Below, piece by piece: positions 24,538-37,751 of a stretch of DNA of 64,000 bases (positions within the stretch are counted from its first letter, which is position 1; each line of letters opens with the position of its first letter). Below the pieces are notes generated by a model. That model saw only the letters and a program-made list of their open reading frames with translations, did no database searches and was not told the origin of the DNA. Source of the DNA: Calliphora vicina (taxonomy: Eukaryota > Arthropoda > Insecta > Diptera > Calliphoridae). The stretch lies in contig NC_088780.1 in NCBI RefSeq assembly GCF_958450345.1, positions 132,446,226-132,510,225 on the forward strand, in the 5' to 3' direction. The position numbers were made by a program, and so were the translations under genes.

Positions 24538-25210
24538 AAACAAATAAGATACCTATATTCGGCTGTGCCGAATCTTATATACCATTCATCAAATTATACC
24601 TTAAAATCAAAATTATAAATATGTTTAAGTGAACAAAATTTTAGAAAAGTATTGTTTAAAAATTTAAAAAAAAAAAATTTTTTTAGAAGTTAAAAATTAA
24701 AAAAATATTATGACAAAAAATATTCGGGTTTTTTTCTAATTTTTTTGTGATAAAAGTTTTAATACAAACATTTTTAACAAACATTTAAACAAAAAAAATT
24801 TTTGTGAAAAAAAAATTCGTGTTAAAATTTTTTTGCTGATTTAGACTCATTGTAGGTCCGACTTACTATATATTATACACATCGATGCAAAGGTCTTTGA
24901 AATAGTATATATTTTTAGATATCTATATTGTCTATATTAATGACTTAGTAATCAAAAATTAGATCAAAAATAGGTCAAAAATCAAAGTTATCCTGTTTTT
25001 TACTTCTATCTCAGTCTTGTTTTCTCGATTTTAAATGGCAACCGAACATGGTATACAGAGGATTTATTGATGTATGAATCAGGTATATCAGTTATTTGGG
25101 GTGGGGTGATTTCAACATACAGCCGGACATGGCTATATCGACTCTGATATCTATAACGATCCACAATTTATATACTTTGTTGGGTCGCAAACAAAAATTC
25201 CACTGATCGT
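24538..25210. other. probable decayed dispersed repeat
   Basis: One edge reads CGGCTGTGCCGAATCTTATA (24560-24579), a short GC-richer hairpin-like block in AT-rich DNA. The region runs through GTAGGTCCGACTTACTATAT to CTTTGTTGGGTCGCAAACAA near 25177. Its composition resembles an old interspersed repeat, but no second copy is in this window, so the call is weak. Confidence 0.25.
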
Positions 25211-25348
25211 GAAGTGGACAAAAAATTAAAATTTTCTACTTTGATCCTATGTCTGATAAAACTTGTTTTCAGTGCCAGAATTACTATAAATAAGAGCTTT
25301 TATATCGATAATAAAAATAATGTTGTACAGAAATGCTTTACGCATATA

Positions 25349-25711
25349 CAGGCCTGTCACACATTTTGTTCGGAATGGTTTCAATTCCGTACTTTTTACG
25401 CCGATCGATTTCGTTTTAGGTTCTTCAGATTCCGTGTAATTTATTAAATCCAAAAATATTTAATAATTCTATATTTCTGATTTAAATTTCACAACATTTT
25501 TTTATATTAAATCAAAAAGGAAGCTTTTGGTACAGAAATTGATTAAAAATTTTAGAAAAACAAATAATTACAAATAAATATCAATTCCACTTTGAAAACT
25601 GAAAGTGGTTTCATTCCGAAAGAAATTTTCGTTTTACCTTTCCTGAAGAACCAAAATACGGAATTAATTCCACTTTCGATCGGAATGGAATGTAATTCTG
25701 TGACAGGCCTG
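25349..25711. mobile_element. 363-bp MITE, CAGGCCTGTCACA ends
   Basis: Left end CAGGCCTGTCACA and right end TGTGACAGGCCTG are exact inverses. Inner parts are also inverted: GTTCGGAATGG with CCATTCCGATCG, AGGTTCTTCAG with CTGAAGAACC. ATA lies on both sides (25346-25348, 25712-25714), so a 3-bp duplication is possible. No coding capacity. Superfamily not assigned. Confidence 0.7.
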
Positions 25712-26197
25712 ATACTCGTATTAAATAGCACAAAATAGCTTGGCGAAGCAAAATTCAAATTTTTTTTTTATGAATATTGGATTCAAAAAATCCAGTCCCA
25801 TTTGCCATCTCTACTAGACAATATTTGGCATGTCATTGCAGGCCCTAAGTTTGTTCCCAAAAAGCAAATTTTCCAACTTTTATGTTTAAACATATAAAAT
25901 TTCATAAAAAAAAATACCACTGCTATAATTTTTACGAATGAATTTATGTTTATCTGTTCTTGTTTTATGGAAAGTCATAGAGAAGGGGATTTACTTAAGA
26001 ACGTTTCTGGGGGATATTTCTTTATGATTTTACTCATTAAACCAATATTGTGGAGTCTATCAATATACATAATGGAAATACCCCAAATATGTATTAAGTG
26101 ATGATAATGAAGCGACGAAAGCGACAGAGCAGACATCGTTAAACACTAACACTTCGACCCTCAAGGTTTTAAATCAATCACCATACCGAACAGTTTT
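25712..26197. other. non-coding stretch
   Basis: No feature supported. Confidence 0.4.
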
Positions 26198-26385
26198 TAT
26201 GAAATTAAATTCGGCCGGGAGCACAGGTTTTCTCCTCTGGGGTGTATCAAAAACCGACTTCGCCCAGAATGCGCAATGCAAAAAAACTTTTCTGAGCGAA
26301 GCCGGTTTTGATACACCCCAGAGGAGAAAACTTTTGCGCAAAAAAACTTTTCTGAGCGAAGACAATTTTTGATACACCACAGAAT
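26198..26385. repeat. short mixed inverted and direct repeat
   Basis: TCTCCTCTGGGGTGTATCAA at 26231 is mirrored by TTGATACACCCCAGAGGAGA at about 26309. The block AAAAAAACTTTTCTGAGCGA occurs directly twice (about 26280 and 26341), each followed by AG(C/A)C(G/A)-TTTTGATACACC. This is a compact rearranged repeat in a somewhat GC-richer patch. Its minus-strand frame at 26174-26380 is an artefact. Confidence 0.6.
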
Positions 26386-29300
26386 AATTTCATTGTGAAT
26401 TAAATCTCCAAAAAATAAACTAAGTCCCTAAATTTCGTTGTTGGTTTTTTCTATATAAAATTTTGGGGCCTTAATACATTTGCGGTTAGGGGACTTAGTT
26501 CGTAGCACCTGTGAAGTTGTTCAATCATAAGTGACATGTTCGTTTTGTTCACTGCTAAAAAACATTAACAGAGCAATTGTTCATTCACTCAGTTCAGTTA
26601 AATACCACAGAATAGAAATGAACATTTATTTGTTCCGAAAAAAAACGACCAATCAGTATAAAGAACGATTATGCCCAACTCTAGATTTAACCCTGTGTGC
26701 TGAAGATGGAAACTTAATGCTGCATCAATGAAATTCAGTCACATTTATGCAAAATTGTTAAGGAAAATTTCGACAAAAAATCAGTAATCAGTTTCCAATC
26801 CCTTTACAGTCAATAGCTGAAATTTACCATACCTTTATATATCAAACTATTAGTACCACAGCTATTCTCCACATGGAAGGACAGTAACTTGCAATTCATG
26901 TTAGTTCATTAAAATTGCAAATTTGTATGATATACAGACAGATCAATCTATTATCAAATTTTATATGAAAAAATAAAAAAAAACGTGAAGACCACAGATA
27001 ATAATAAAGATAAAGTGATTTGCAAACCCCGTGACTAAAGTATTGTTTTTCTTAAGAAAAACAATTGAGCACAATGAACATACATACTTAGGTACTTCAA
27101 AAACTCATTAATTTTACAACTTCAACTGAATCAAATTTACAATGCAAAACATTTAAAACTTGAAACATGTGCAAACAATGCAATACTATACAAAAGTAAA
27201 GATACTGGTAAATACAAATGCATTTTGAAATGTTTAAATATAATTGTTAAACAACTTCTTCTGGCTTACCTTCAAAACTTGAGTAGAGTTGTGTTTTGTA
27301 GTAATATTGAAAAATTGTTAATTTATAACAAGCACGTTTTTAAATTTTCTGTAAATAAGATAAACAAAACAAAACAATATTTTTATTTTTAATTTATTTA
27401 ATTTTTTATAATTAGGTTCTATATATAATTTGAAATTCCATCAAAGATTTAATTAACAGATTATTTTATAATTGTTTGGATTTTTTTTTCAAATCAATTT
27501 TTGTAATTCAATATTTATAAACATTTGAATAAAACTTTGTGTAAAACTACACTTGGCACAACAATAAACTGTAAATAAATAAACTATAATTAATTAATAA
27601 TTCATTCTCACTGAATTGAATAATATTGTATCGTTTAAACTTTTTTATATCTTTTATTTTAATGGCAATATACAATTAATTAATCTCGTATTTTTGTTTA
27701 CCCACACACACTATCAATGATAAACGCAGATATGTAGATACAAAGTAAAAAAAGGGAAAAAATATATCCAAAATGTTGTCGACTAAAATCGCGCGCGATT
27801 TCCACTCACCGACACTTTAGATATTGACTTTATAGATTATAAAATCGTACTGACTTGATGTTCAACAAATTGCAAATGTTTAAACGTAAAATTTCTCATA
27901 AAAAACAACAATATTCTGTTTGACATAAAACACAATGAAAGCGTTAGGCGACAAACACATTCTTTTTTTGTTGTTAAATTAAATGGGAAAAAATACCTAC
28001 ATACAACATACATACATATGTTTATAAAAAAGCTAACAATTATAACAATTGCTTGTTATTAAGATAATATATTTAAACATTTATTTTTATTTAATAAAAA
28101 TTGTAATACACCCCCTTAATCTGTACGCTTTTCGCTTGCCGTTTACATTCTGCTACTATGTTCTTCTTTAACACTACTCACAAACAAAAAATGAAAAACA
28201 AAACATAATTCATGCTCGATCATGGTAAACTTAGTAAACTAAGTACTTACTCTCTATCTCTCTCTGTCTCTCTATCGGTTGTATGCTCTTCACTTTGTTT
28301 TGTTTACCGTATTCTTGTATCATCTTCAAAAGATATTGCCAGATTGTTGTTCAACAAACAGCTTGAGGTGAGCATGTAAATTATAATGATAAATAAATAT
28401 TATTTTTTCAATGATTCATTAACAAAGAATACAATGACATACCCACTGTAATAGTACTAAACATGTATGCAAATTAATTTGAAATATTTTTTTCTTGTTT
28501 TTTTTATTTTATTTTTGGTTCAGTTGAATTGAATCAAGACTTTTTTTATTTACATTGATAACGTCATTTTACGTTTATATTGTTACTTTTGAGAAATAAA
28601 ATAAATTGAGTCTGTTTTAACTATCAGAGTACAAAGTTTATTGAAATTCCCATATTGCAGTATAATATGACGTAGTCACGTTTATTGTTTATATACTTCT
28701 AATCGTAACAAATTATAGGTTATGAACAGGGCTGCGATTTTCATGCAAATGCAATTACCAATTACTTTTGTGAATCAGATGGTGAAATTGCATCGAATTA
28801 ATGTTGCATATTTGTTATAAATGCATATTATGTATATGCACATATATTAAGATTTGTATTGAATATTTTTGCATATTTTACGATTTTTTAATTTAAAAAA
28901 CTTTTTGCGTCTTGGTATAATTTGATAAAGAATACACTTTATGTTCATTTCAAGGTTTTCATATTTTTTGTTTAATTTATTAAACTTGCAATAATTTTTT
29001 TTTTAAATTACTTACATATCGCACACCCAGTTCAAAAGTGATACAACTCAAAATTTTAATTTTTCAGAAATCGAAAATAAATATATACCAATTGAAACAT
29101 AATGAAAGACATTAGTATTTTTTTTAGCCACAGTTAACAACAACAGAAAACACTGATATCTTTTGTATAGATAAACAAGTATATTGTGCAGTTTTAGCGT
29201 AAAATTCATTTTTCGAGTTTATATAACCCGACAAATTAATTTTGAGTTGTGTCACTTTTGAAATGGGTGTGCGATATGTATATGTATTATAATAACAAAA

Positions 29301-30358
29301 AACAGGCATTTTAAAATTATTTTTTTTAGTTTCAGTGGATTATTCCCTATTAATACATATTTTTGTGAATATTTTACGTTTTATAGTGCATTTATTTCTA
29401 TTTTTGCTGCATATTTTTCGATTTATTGTGCATTTTTTATGTGCATATTTACGTATTTTAATGCATGAAAATCTCAGACCTGTTTTATGTAAACAAAAAA
29501 AAATATTAATGATTTATACATATTTATCGTCACCTTAAATGCAAACGGAAGTAACTACACATAAATTCAAAATCGATTATGGTTCTTTTTATCAAAGTAT
29601 ATACATGTTCAAGCAAATTTTTAGACCCCTGGAATAAAAAATTACAACTTTGTTAGTGAAATTTAAACGCAAAAAATTGCCTAGAATACTTTATTAGGGT
29701 GACGATATGCACATCTATAAATAATTAGAAAATTTTAATTTGTTACGAGTGTGAAATTTAATATTATAGAATTGTAATTAAAACAGGTGTTCGTTTCTTT
29801 TTTCAATAGTCAGTCAGTAAGCAAAAAAGAAACATCTGATAATAAATTTTCTTTACACACACTAGTTAATTTAATCAATATTGTACATATTCGCGAGCAT
29901 TTTTCCAAAAAAAAACTGTCAAATAATTTGTTCCACTTTATAAGTAATTATACTGTGGAAATGTTAGCTGTAATTAAAATCGATGGTTGACACTTCGTAA
30001 CTCAAACTTTTTCAAGATGAAGCAATCATGCAAAAAAATATCAATATTAAGATGGAGCAATTTCATCTAAAATCAAATTTGAGAAATAAAATTTCACAAT
30101 TGATTCAACATTACACAATATGTGGCACAATTTATTACCGATTTAATTCAAATTGTCCCTGTTAGTTGAGCAAACAAAATATATTAAAAAGTTTCAAAGC
30201 TTTATCATTTACGGGACCGAAAATAATCGATTTTGGATTTGAAAATTGAGAAAATGTTCATTATTTTGGCCGAAAAAATGCTATTACTTCTTGTTTCCTA
30301 GAAAAAGGTTTTTAAGGAACTCGTGTTTTTACATTTCAAAGATATATATATCTGTATA
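26386..30358. other. long non-repetitive, non-coding stretch
   Basis: No protein gene is supported in nearly 4 kb. Two candidate minus-strand splice donors lie at about 27271 (GAAG then GTAAGC) and about 27808 (GTCG then GTGAGT). The second is next to a CpG-rich word TCGCGCGCGA at 27789-27798, so a 5' UTR exon on the minus strand is conceivable but unproven. A CTCT/TCTC microsatellite lies at 28252-28275. CTCTCTGTCTCTC and AT-rich runs fill much of the rest. It could be a large intron or intergenic DNA. Confidence 0.4.
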
Positions 30359-30558
30359 CAGAGAGTCTCAAAAAAGAATAAACACTAGTGAAAATTTTTG
30401 ATTTTTTAAAGATCATGAAAATCATTATAGCCCAAATCAATTATACAAAAAAATCTCCAACAAATCGAAATTTTTAAATTTGAATCGATGGATAGATTTT
30501 CATTATCTTAAAAAACATCAAATAATTTGTGGTGTTTACTCACTTTTGAGGCTGTCTG
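30359..30558. mobile_element. 200-bp palindromic MITE, CAGAGAGTCTCAAAA ends, TA flanks
   Basis: The left arm CAGAGAGTCTCAAAAAAGAA with TAAACAC matches the inverse of the right end, CAGACAGCCTCAAAAGTGAG with TAAACAC. The inner arms mirror each other too: GATTTTTTAAAGATCATGAA and the inverse of TTCATTATCTTAAAAAACAT. TA lies on both sides (30357-30358, 30559-30560). A TA target and a CAG start fit a non-autonomous Tc1/mariner-type element. Confidence 0.75.
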
Positions 30559-30698
30559 TAGCTTTGAAATAGAAAAAGTCTAAAAAAATACTACTATTTT
30601 ACTTTTTTTTTTAATAAAATTTTAAAATTAGTGTTATAAAATCCCAATGATTGAATTGATTTTCATGATATGATACCAAAAAGGGTAGAATTTATAAA

Positions 30699-31376
30699 AA
30701 AAACAAGTAAGATAGTATGGTCGGTGAAGGCCGACCATATAATACCCTACACTAAATAAAAGAACAAAACATTTTTCTTTTAAATTTTCAATAATGTATA
30801 TTTTTGAGTGATTTTTGGAAGTGGGCCTTATATGGGAGCTATGACCAATTATTGACCCATCATCATGAAATTAGGTCGTGTGATTTATGTCTATATTAAA
30901 GTTAACTATGTTGAATTTTGTGTGTATACCAAAATTTTTAAGCGATTTATGCATGTTAAAGTGATTTTCGGAAGCGGGTCTATATGGGAGCTATGACTAA
31001 TTATGGGCCGATCGTAACAAAATTTGGTGACACGAATTTCGTATATATAAAACTTATTTGGAGCGGAATTTGTGAAGATACATATATAAATTAAATATTT
31101 ATGACCGATAAAGTCCAATATCGGAAGGACATTTGTATGGGAGCTAGGTGAAACAATGGAGCGATTTTAGCCAGTTTCAATAGGCTTGGCCCTTAGGCGA
31201 AAAAAATAATATGTACCAAATTTGATCGAAATATCTTCAAAATTGCTACCTATACTCTGCCAGACGGACGGACGGACATAGTTTAATCGACTCAGAAAGT
31301 GATTCTAAGTCGATCGGTATACTTTAAGGTGTGTGTTAGACTAATATTTTTGGGCGTTACAAACACCTGCACAAAC
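30699..31376 (+). repeat. family A copy lacking its right end
   Basis: Starts AAACAAGTAAGATAGTATGG with GTCGGTGAAGGCCGACCAT, a clear hairpin. It keeps the tandem units and the GACGGACGGACGGACATA tract but stops after CACCTGCACAAAC, so the usual GGTGGTGTAGGGTATAA end is lost. Confidence 0.75.
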
Positions 31377-31670
31377 TATTGTTTCTGGAAAACTTTATAA
31401 GAGAATTCATTGTCCTCTACTATTAAGAATTGTTGTAATGCTTGAAAATTGCTGAATCAAAAGAGCTTTTTATATCAATCATAGCACATGGTCTTAACAG
31501 GGCCAAGGACCTTAATATGTCCTTCCAAATTTAACCCATTTTATGTCGAAATTTCGGATTGTCCTACTTGTTCTAAAATTCCAATGCAGGGAATACCCAA
31601 CAATAAATATTTAGTTTTATATACTCTGGTATGTTTTCAATAAACCTTTTACCAGACTTTGACCAAATGT
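31377..31670. other. non-coding stretch
   Basis: Nothing supported. Confidence 0.35.
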
Positions 31671-32636
31671 GATCTACACTAAGTAATTGAGCAAAAACAT
31701 TTTTCTTTTAAAATTTCACGATTTTATATTCGTGAGTGATTTTCGAAAGATGACCTTATATGTGAGCTATGACCAATTATGGACCGATCACCATGAAATT
31801 AGGTCATGTGATTTATGTCTATATGAAAGTTATTTATGTTGAATTGTTGTATACCAACATTTTTAGGAGATTTATGCACGTTGAAATGGTTTTCGGAAGC
31901 GGGTATTATATGGGAGCTATGACTAATTATGGATCGATCATAATAAAATTTGGTGACATGAATTCCGTATAAATAAAACTTATTTGGAGAAAAATTTATG
32001 TAGATACTTATGTATATAAATTAAACATTTATGACCGATAAAGTCCAATTTCGGGAAGACATTTGTATGGGGGCTGGGTGAAATAATCGAACGATTTCAG
32101 CCAGATTCAATAGGCTTCGTCTAGAGTATCCAAAACCGGTCAACCGGTTTTTTCATCTTTGTAAACTCCACCGGTTTCGTGTTTTTTGACAAACCGGTTT
32201 TGGTATGACGGTTAACCATTTGAACCATTTTTAAAAATATTGATTTATTTTATAGAAAATTGTAGCATTTGACAATATTTCGTAAAATATATAAAATAAT
32301 TGCATAAAGAATTCAAAAATGCAAAATTTCCATTAAATAAACATTTAATATAAACCGGCTAACCGGTTTTTTTGAAGACAAAAACCGAAGCCGGTTTTTT
32401 AAAGGACCATAATCGAAACCGGTTTTTTCAAAAACACACTTTTTCGTTTAAACCGGAAACCGGTTTTTTTAAATTTGCCGGTTTTTTGGACACTCTAGCT
32501 TCGTCCTTGAGCTTAAAAAATTATATGTACCAAATATCTTCAAAATTGCGACCTGTACTTTGCGCAGAAAGTGATTCTGAGTCGATCTGTATACTTTAAG
32601 CTGGGTGTTAGACTAATATTTTTGGGCGTTACCAAC
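31671..32636 (+). repeat. family A copy split by a hAT-like MITE
   Basis: Starts within the family at TACACTAAGTAATTGAGCAA and runs to GGGCGTTACCAAC, lacking both extreme ends. The element at 32122-32497 interrupts it exactly between two copies of GCTTCGTC, a word present once at this point in other family A copies, as GCTT(C/G)GTCCTTG. Confidence 0.8.
32122..32497. mobile_element. 376-bp hAT-like MITE with 8-bp target duplication
   Basis: Left end TAGAGTATCCAAAACCGG and the inverse of the right end, TAGAGTGTCCAAAAAACCGG, are terminal inverted repeats. GCTTCGTC is on both sides (32114-32121, 32498-32505), an exact 8-bp duplication. The interior has repeated AACCGGTT words in both directions. 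An 8-bp duplication with a TAG-start end fits hAT. No transposase is encoded; the open frame at 32372-32599 runs through repeat sequence. Confidence 0.9.
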
Positions 32637-34357
32637 ATAATAATAAACCGATATATTGAGGTATAATTCATGATTGCCATTTTAATTGGGTGTACGGAAT
32701 GTTGATTTCTACAAACAGGATCCAAAATATACATAATTCTAAAAGCCTGTTAAAGAAATAAAATATATTGATATGTAGAAATATTTAAAGGGGGGAGATG
32801 ATAACGAACCTTTTTCTTTTTCAGTCGTCATAAAATTCAATAACGATATAGACTTGGCCGTCTGTATGCCCTTAAGAAATGAATTCGAATATGGTTACAA
32901 CGGAAGAAAATATCTAATTCAAAATCAGTTTTTTACACAAAAATTTAAACACAAATTTATTTACCAAAAAAATGTTCGAGAAATATAACGTCCCCTTAAT
33001 AAAACATTAGTTTATAATTTTGTTTGCTATTTCGAAATAAATGAGCTTAAAATTTTTGTATTAGTAGACATCTGGAACAAAAATAATATTTCAATTGATC
33101 TTTTCACCCACTTTGTGCAAGTAGAATTTCACCAAATTTTGACCACATATATGTAGAAGAAATAATAAATAATGGTGTATATGCTTATACACTATTGTTT
33201 TATTGAGGGGACGATAAATTTGTCAAGTTTTACTGTTTTAGAATCGAATTTAATGAATCTCACTGTAGTGTACTTGAAATTCGCCCATACAAACTGCAAT
33301 AAAATTCCCAACTACATCTGATTTCCTACATTTCCCATGTGGTTTGTCATAAATGCTTAATTTTATTTATAAACCATTATTTATTTCATGATCCTACAAG
33401 AACAACTAAAACAATTGTAAACGATTAAACAATTAATTTTCGAAATACAGAACTGTTCAAAGTTCTTATGTCTGTGGGGTTTCCCACAGCATCACTTTAA
33501 TACAAAATACAAAAGATTAAAATGTTCTTGCTTCATGCCATTTGGCATTTTGGAATATGAAAAGAGCCGCAGTTAAATATTAAATTGTATGCAAAAATTA
33601 TCTCTAATTTTTTTTTATAGAATTTCCTAAAAAAAATACTAGTGATATATTGCACTTTGGGCATGAGTAAAGTGAAATGAAAAAATAAGTAATGACTGTG
33701 TAAAACAAGTACTTTGAGAAAAATACTTTAAATTTAAAACTACTATCTTTTTTTATATTTTTTTGCATACAAATTCTTTGAAAGAATATATTTTTAACGA
33801 AGATTCCATACAAATGTTAGTTAATAAAGAGTTTGTCACACATATGAAATTTATATACAATTTTCTTTCAGTGCATCACCAAGATGTTTTATTGCAAAGT
33901 TTAACGACACTTGGAATTTCTTAATGAACCAATAGAGGAGAACTCATAAATAAATACATTTGATTTATAAATAAATTACAACTAATTTAATAGGAAATTG
34001 TTAAAAAAAAATGGGAAATAATTTAATATTAATCAAAAATACAAACACACCCACTTATGATTTATTAAGGGAATTCCAATAATTAAAATGGTTTTTAGTT
34101 AAAGAAAACTTACTATTGACTTGTTGTACTTATTAAACTAACAATTATATAATGACTAAATAATTCTTCGATGTTAGTCTGTAAATCATACAATATGTTC
34201 TCAATTTATCTTAAAAGCCTGCAAAATGTGACTTCTTTAACATGGTGACAAGTGTCTTATCAAACATTGTCATGTCATGCGTTTCAAACATGTATGAAGG
34301 CAATGTCAAATTCAACAAAAATGTGTGGGAAACAGCAACGAAATATAAACTTAATAA
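32637..34357. other. non-coding stretch
   Basis: No gene or bounded repeat supported. A short hairpin GTGGGGTTTCCCAC lies at 33474-33487. Confidence 0.4.
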
Positions 34358-37300
34358 CACTGTCCAACAAATTGAGACTTTTTGATTGGAACAGAATAGC
34401 GACCCTATAATTCATTTTTTAATCGAAGGGAGCAGTATACTAACTGAAAAAAAATGTTGTAAGTTAATGTCTAAGAGAATTCTTATTGTCAGAGTTATAT
34501 TGTGGAATTTTATGGGAATCATTTTCTAAAAAACTAAAAAAAGATGGAACAAATTTAAAAAAAATAAATAAATAAACCTAAATAACTCTTGACCTAAAAG
34601 TGATAATTTACATATGTATATGGGGGATTTCATGTCAAGTGAACCAACTTTTGAAATCGATGTCTTCCGATCGGGATGAAATTTGCACCAAGGTTAGCTC
34701 TATTGGATAGTAACTCAGACACAATTTTTCAACAACATCGGTCGAGAACTCTCTGAGTTATAGGGGGTAAAATTTTGACAATTTGGTCAAACAGGGGTTT
34801 TTTCTTATCCATGCAACTTATTACCTATTGTTCTTAGCAAAATGTGTTCCAAATAGTATAGATAGCTATTTCTTCGATCTTTCGAAAAAAAATATTTAAA
34901 AAAAAAAATAAAAAATTTTTAATATTTTTTTTCCGAAATCAAAAACTTTTTTGACTTTTTTTTAAAATACGCTATTTTTTTTATTTTTTTTTTTTTCTTA
35001 AAATAAAGTTTAGATATTTTCCTTGAACACCTACTTGGTCGCTTAGTGGGATGCGAGTGGGATATCTATCAAAATAAATATTTTGTAACTCAAAACATAA
35101 AATTTTTGACTTTTTTTGCAAAATCAAAAACTTTGTTGACTTTTTTTTTTCAAAATGGACCCTTTTTTAATCTTTTTTTTTAGGTCAAACAAAAGCTTAG
35201 ATATTATCCTTGAAGACCCTTTTGGTCGCTTAGTGGGATGCGAGTGGGATATCTATCAAAATAAATATTTTTTAACTCAAGACTTACAATTTTTGACTTT
35301 TTTTTTTGCAAATACGATTTTTTTTCCAAATGGGCCCTTTTTTTAAAATTTTTTTTTGTAGTCAAAAGAAAGCTTAGGTCCATTCCTTTAAGATATTTTT
35401 AGTCCCTTAGTGGGATGCGAGTGGGATATCTATCAAAATAAATATTTTGTAACGCAAGACATACAATTTTTTAATTTTTTTTTTGCAAAATCAAAATTTT
35501 TTTCCAATATGGGCCCTTTTTTAATTTTTTTTTTTGCTCAAAAGAAAGCCTAGGTCCATTCCTTTAAGATATTTTTAGTCCCTTAGTGGGATGCGAGTGG
35601 GATATCTATCAAAATAAATGTTTTAACACAAAAATTTTATGTCTTGAGTTACAAAACATTTATTTTGATATATATCCCACTCGCATCCCACTAAGCGATC
35701 AAAACCATCTTAAAGGAATAGGCCTAAGCTTTCTTTATAGCAAAAAAAAAAATTGCAAAAAGGGCCCATTTTAAAAAAAAGTCAAAAAAGTTTTTGATTT
35801 TGCCAAAAAATCAAAAATTGTATATCTTGAGTTACAAAATATTTATTTTGATAGATATCCCACTCGTATCCCACTAAGGGACCTAAAATATCTTAAAGGA
35901 ATGGACCTAAGCTTTCTTTCGACTAAAAAAAAATTTTTAAAAAAGGGCCCATTTTGAAAAAAAATTCGAATTTGCAAAAAAAAAGTCAATAATTGAATGT
36001 CTTGAGTTACAACATTTTTATTTTAATAGATATCCTACTCACATCTTCCTAAGTGACAAAATAGGTCTTAAAGGAAAAGACCTAAGCTTTCTTTTGAGCA
36101 AAAAAAAATTTAAAAAAAAAAGTCCCATATTGGAAAAAATTTCGATTTTGCAAAAAAAAATTAAAAAATTGTTACAAAATATTTATTTTGATAGATATCC
36201 CACTCGCATCCCACTAAGGGACTAAAAATATCTTAAAGGAATGGACCTAGGCTTTCTTTTGAGCAAAAAAAAAAATTAAAAAAGGGCCCATATTGGAGAA
36301 AAATTTTGATTTTGCAAAAAAAAATTAAAAAATTGTATGTCTTGCGTTACAAAATATTTATTTTGATAGATATCCCACTCGCATCCCACTAAGGGACTAA
36401 AAATATCTTAAAGGAATGGACCTAAGCTTTCTTTTGACTACAAAAAAAAATTTTAAAAAAAGGGCCCATTTGGAAAAAAAATCGTATTTGCAAAAAAAAA
36501 AGTCAAAAATTGTAAGTCTTGAGTTAAAAAATATTTATTTTGATAGATATCCCACTCGCATCCCACTAAGCGACCAAAAGGGTCTTCAAGGATAATATCT
36601 AAGCTTTTGTTTGACCTAAAAAAAAAGATTAAAAAAGGGTCCATTTTGAAAAAAAAAAGTCAACAAAGTTTTTGATTTTGCAAAAAAAGTCAAAAATTTT
36701 ATGTTTTGAGTTACAAAATATTTATTTTGATAGATATCCCACTCGCATCCCACTAAGCGACCAAGTAGGTGTTCAAGGAAAATATCTAAACTTTATTTTA
36801 AGAAAAAAAAAAAATAAAAAAAAATAGCGTATTTTAAAAAATATTTTTTAATTTAATATTTTTTTTCCGAAATCAAAAACTTTTTTGATTTCGGAAAAAA
36901 AATATTAAAAATTTTTTATTTTTTTTTTTAAATATTTTTTTTCGAAAGATCGAAGAAATAGCTATCTATACTATTTGGAACACATTTTGCTAAGAACAAT
37001 AGGTAATAAGTTGCATGGATAAGAAAAAACCCCTGTTTGACCAAATTGTCAAAATTTTACCCCCTATAACTCAGAGAGTTCTCGACCGATGTTGTTGAAA
37101 AATTGTGTCTGAGTTACTATCCAATAGGTCTAACCTTGGTGCAAATTTCATCCCGATCGGAAGACATCGATTTCAAAAGTTGGTTCACTTGACATGAAAT
37201 CCCCCATATATATTTTTTGTAGATCTTCTCTAGAACTATTTATATTTTAAATATCAGCTCATTCAGCTCATTAAAAAATGTGAGACCCAAGGTGTTGTGT

Positions 37301-37751
37301 AATTTTGCGAATTAAGCGTAAAGAGCTTTATTTACAACTTTATTTACAATTAGTTTCAGTGGGTGACCCCCACTGAAATTTTCCGGCAAAAATTTCCGTA
37401 GAATATTTTAATCCTTAAATGTCCTTTTTGAAAGGACTTTATTTGATTTTCTCAAAAAAGGGTCAAATTGACCCCTAAAGAGAGGAGCTAAAGGGTTAAG
37501 ATCTTCCACAAAAATTATCCCCATAAAATTCCATAATATAACTCTGACCATAAGAATTCTCTCAGATATTAACTTACAACATTTCATTTAGTATACTGCT
37601 CCTTCGATCAAAAAATGAAAACTTTGACCCACTGTAAAAAAAAATTCAGACCAGCTGGACTATAAGTTTATTCAACAAAAATGCTCTACTCAACATGACC
37701 TTTCAGAATTATAGGGTCGCTATTCTGTTCCAAAAATGCTGTTGGACAGTG
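34358..37751. mobile_element. palindromic element with CACTGTCCAACA ends, split by a foldback
   Basis: Left end CACTGTCCAACA and right end TGTTGGACAGTG are exact inverses, continuing into GGAACAGAATAGCGACCCTA in both arms. TAA stands on both sides (34355-34357, 37752-37754). Inner blocks are mirrored too: CTAAGAGAATTCTTATTGTC on the left and the inverse on the right near 37545. The 2.6-kb family B foldback (34617-37208) sits inside it, so the host element is older. Confidence 0.8.
34617..37208. mobile_element. 2.6-kb palindromic foldback element, family B, second young copy
   Basis: Same ends (TATGGGGGATTTCATGTCAA and its inverse) and the same ordered roughly 185-bp units as 20624-23196, with very few differences by eye. 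One visible difference is near 36838-36900, where a short extra inverted piece (AATATTTTTTTTCCGAAATC) occurs beside the right inner arm. A short deletion near 36170 lacks the TATGTCTTGC word. The high identity between the two copies suggests recent spread of the family or gene conversion. No coding capacity. Confidence 0.85.

Noticed and set aside
35155..36644. MDPFLIFFFRSNKSLDIILE open frames
   Set aside because: Same foldback repeat as above, present in both arms and in the other copy.
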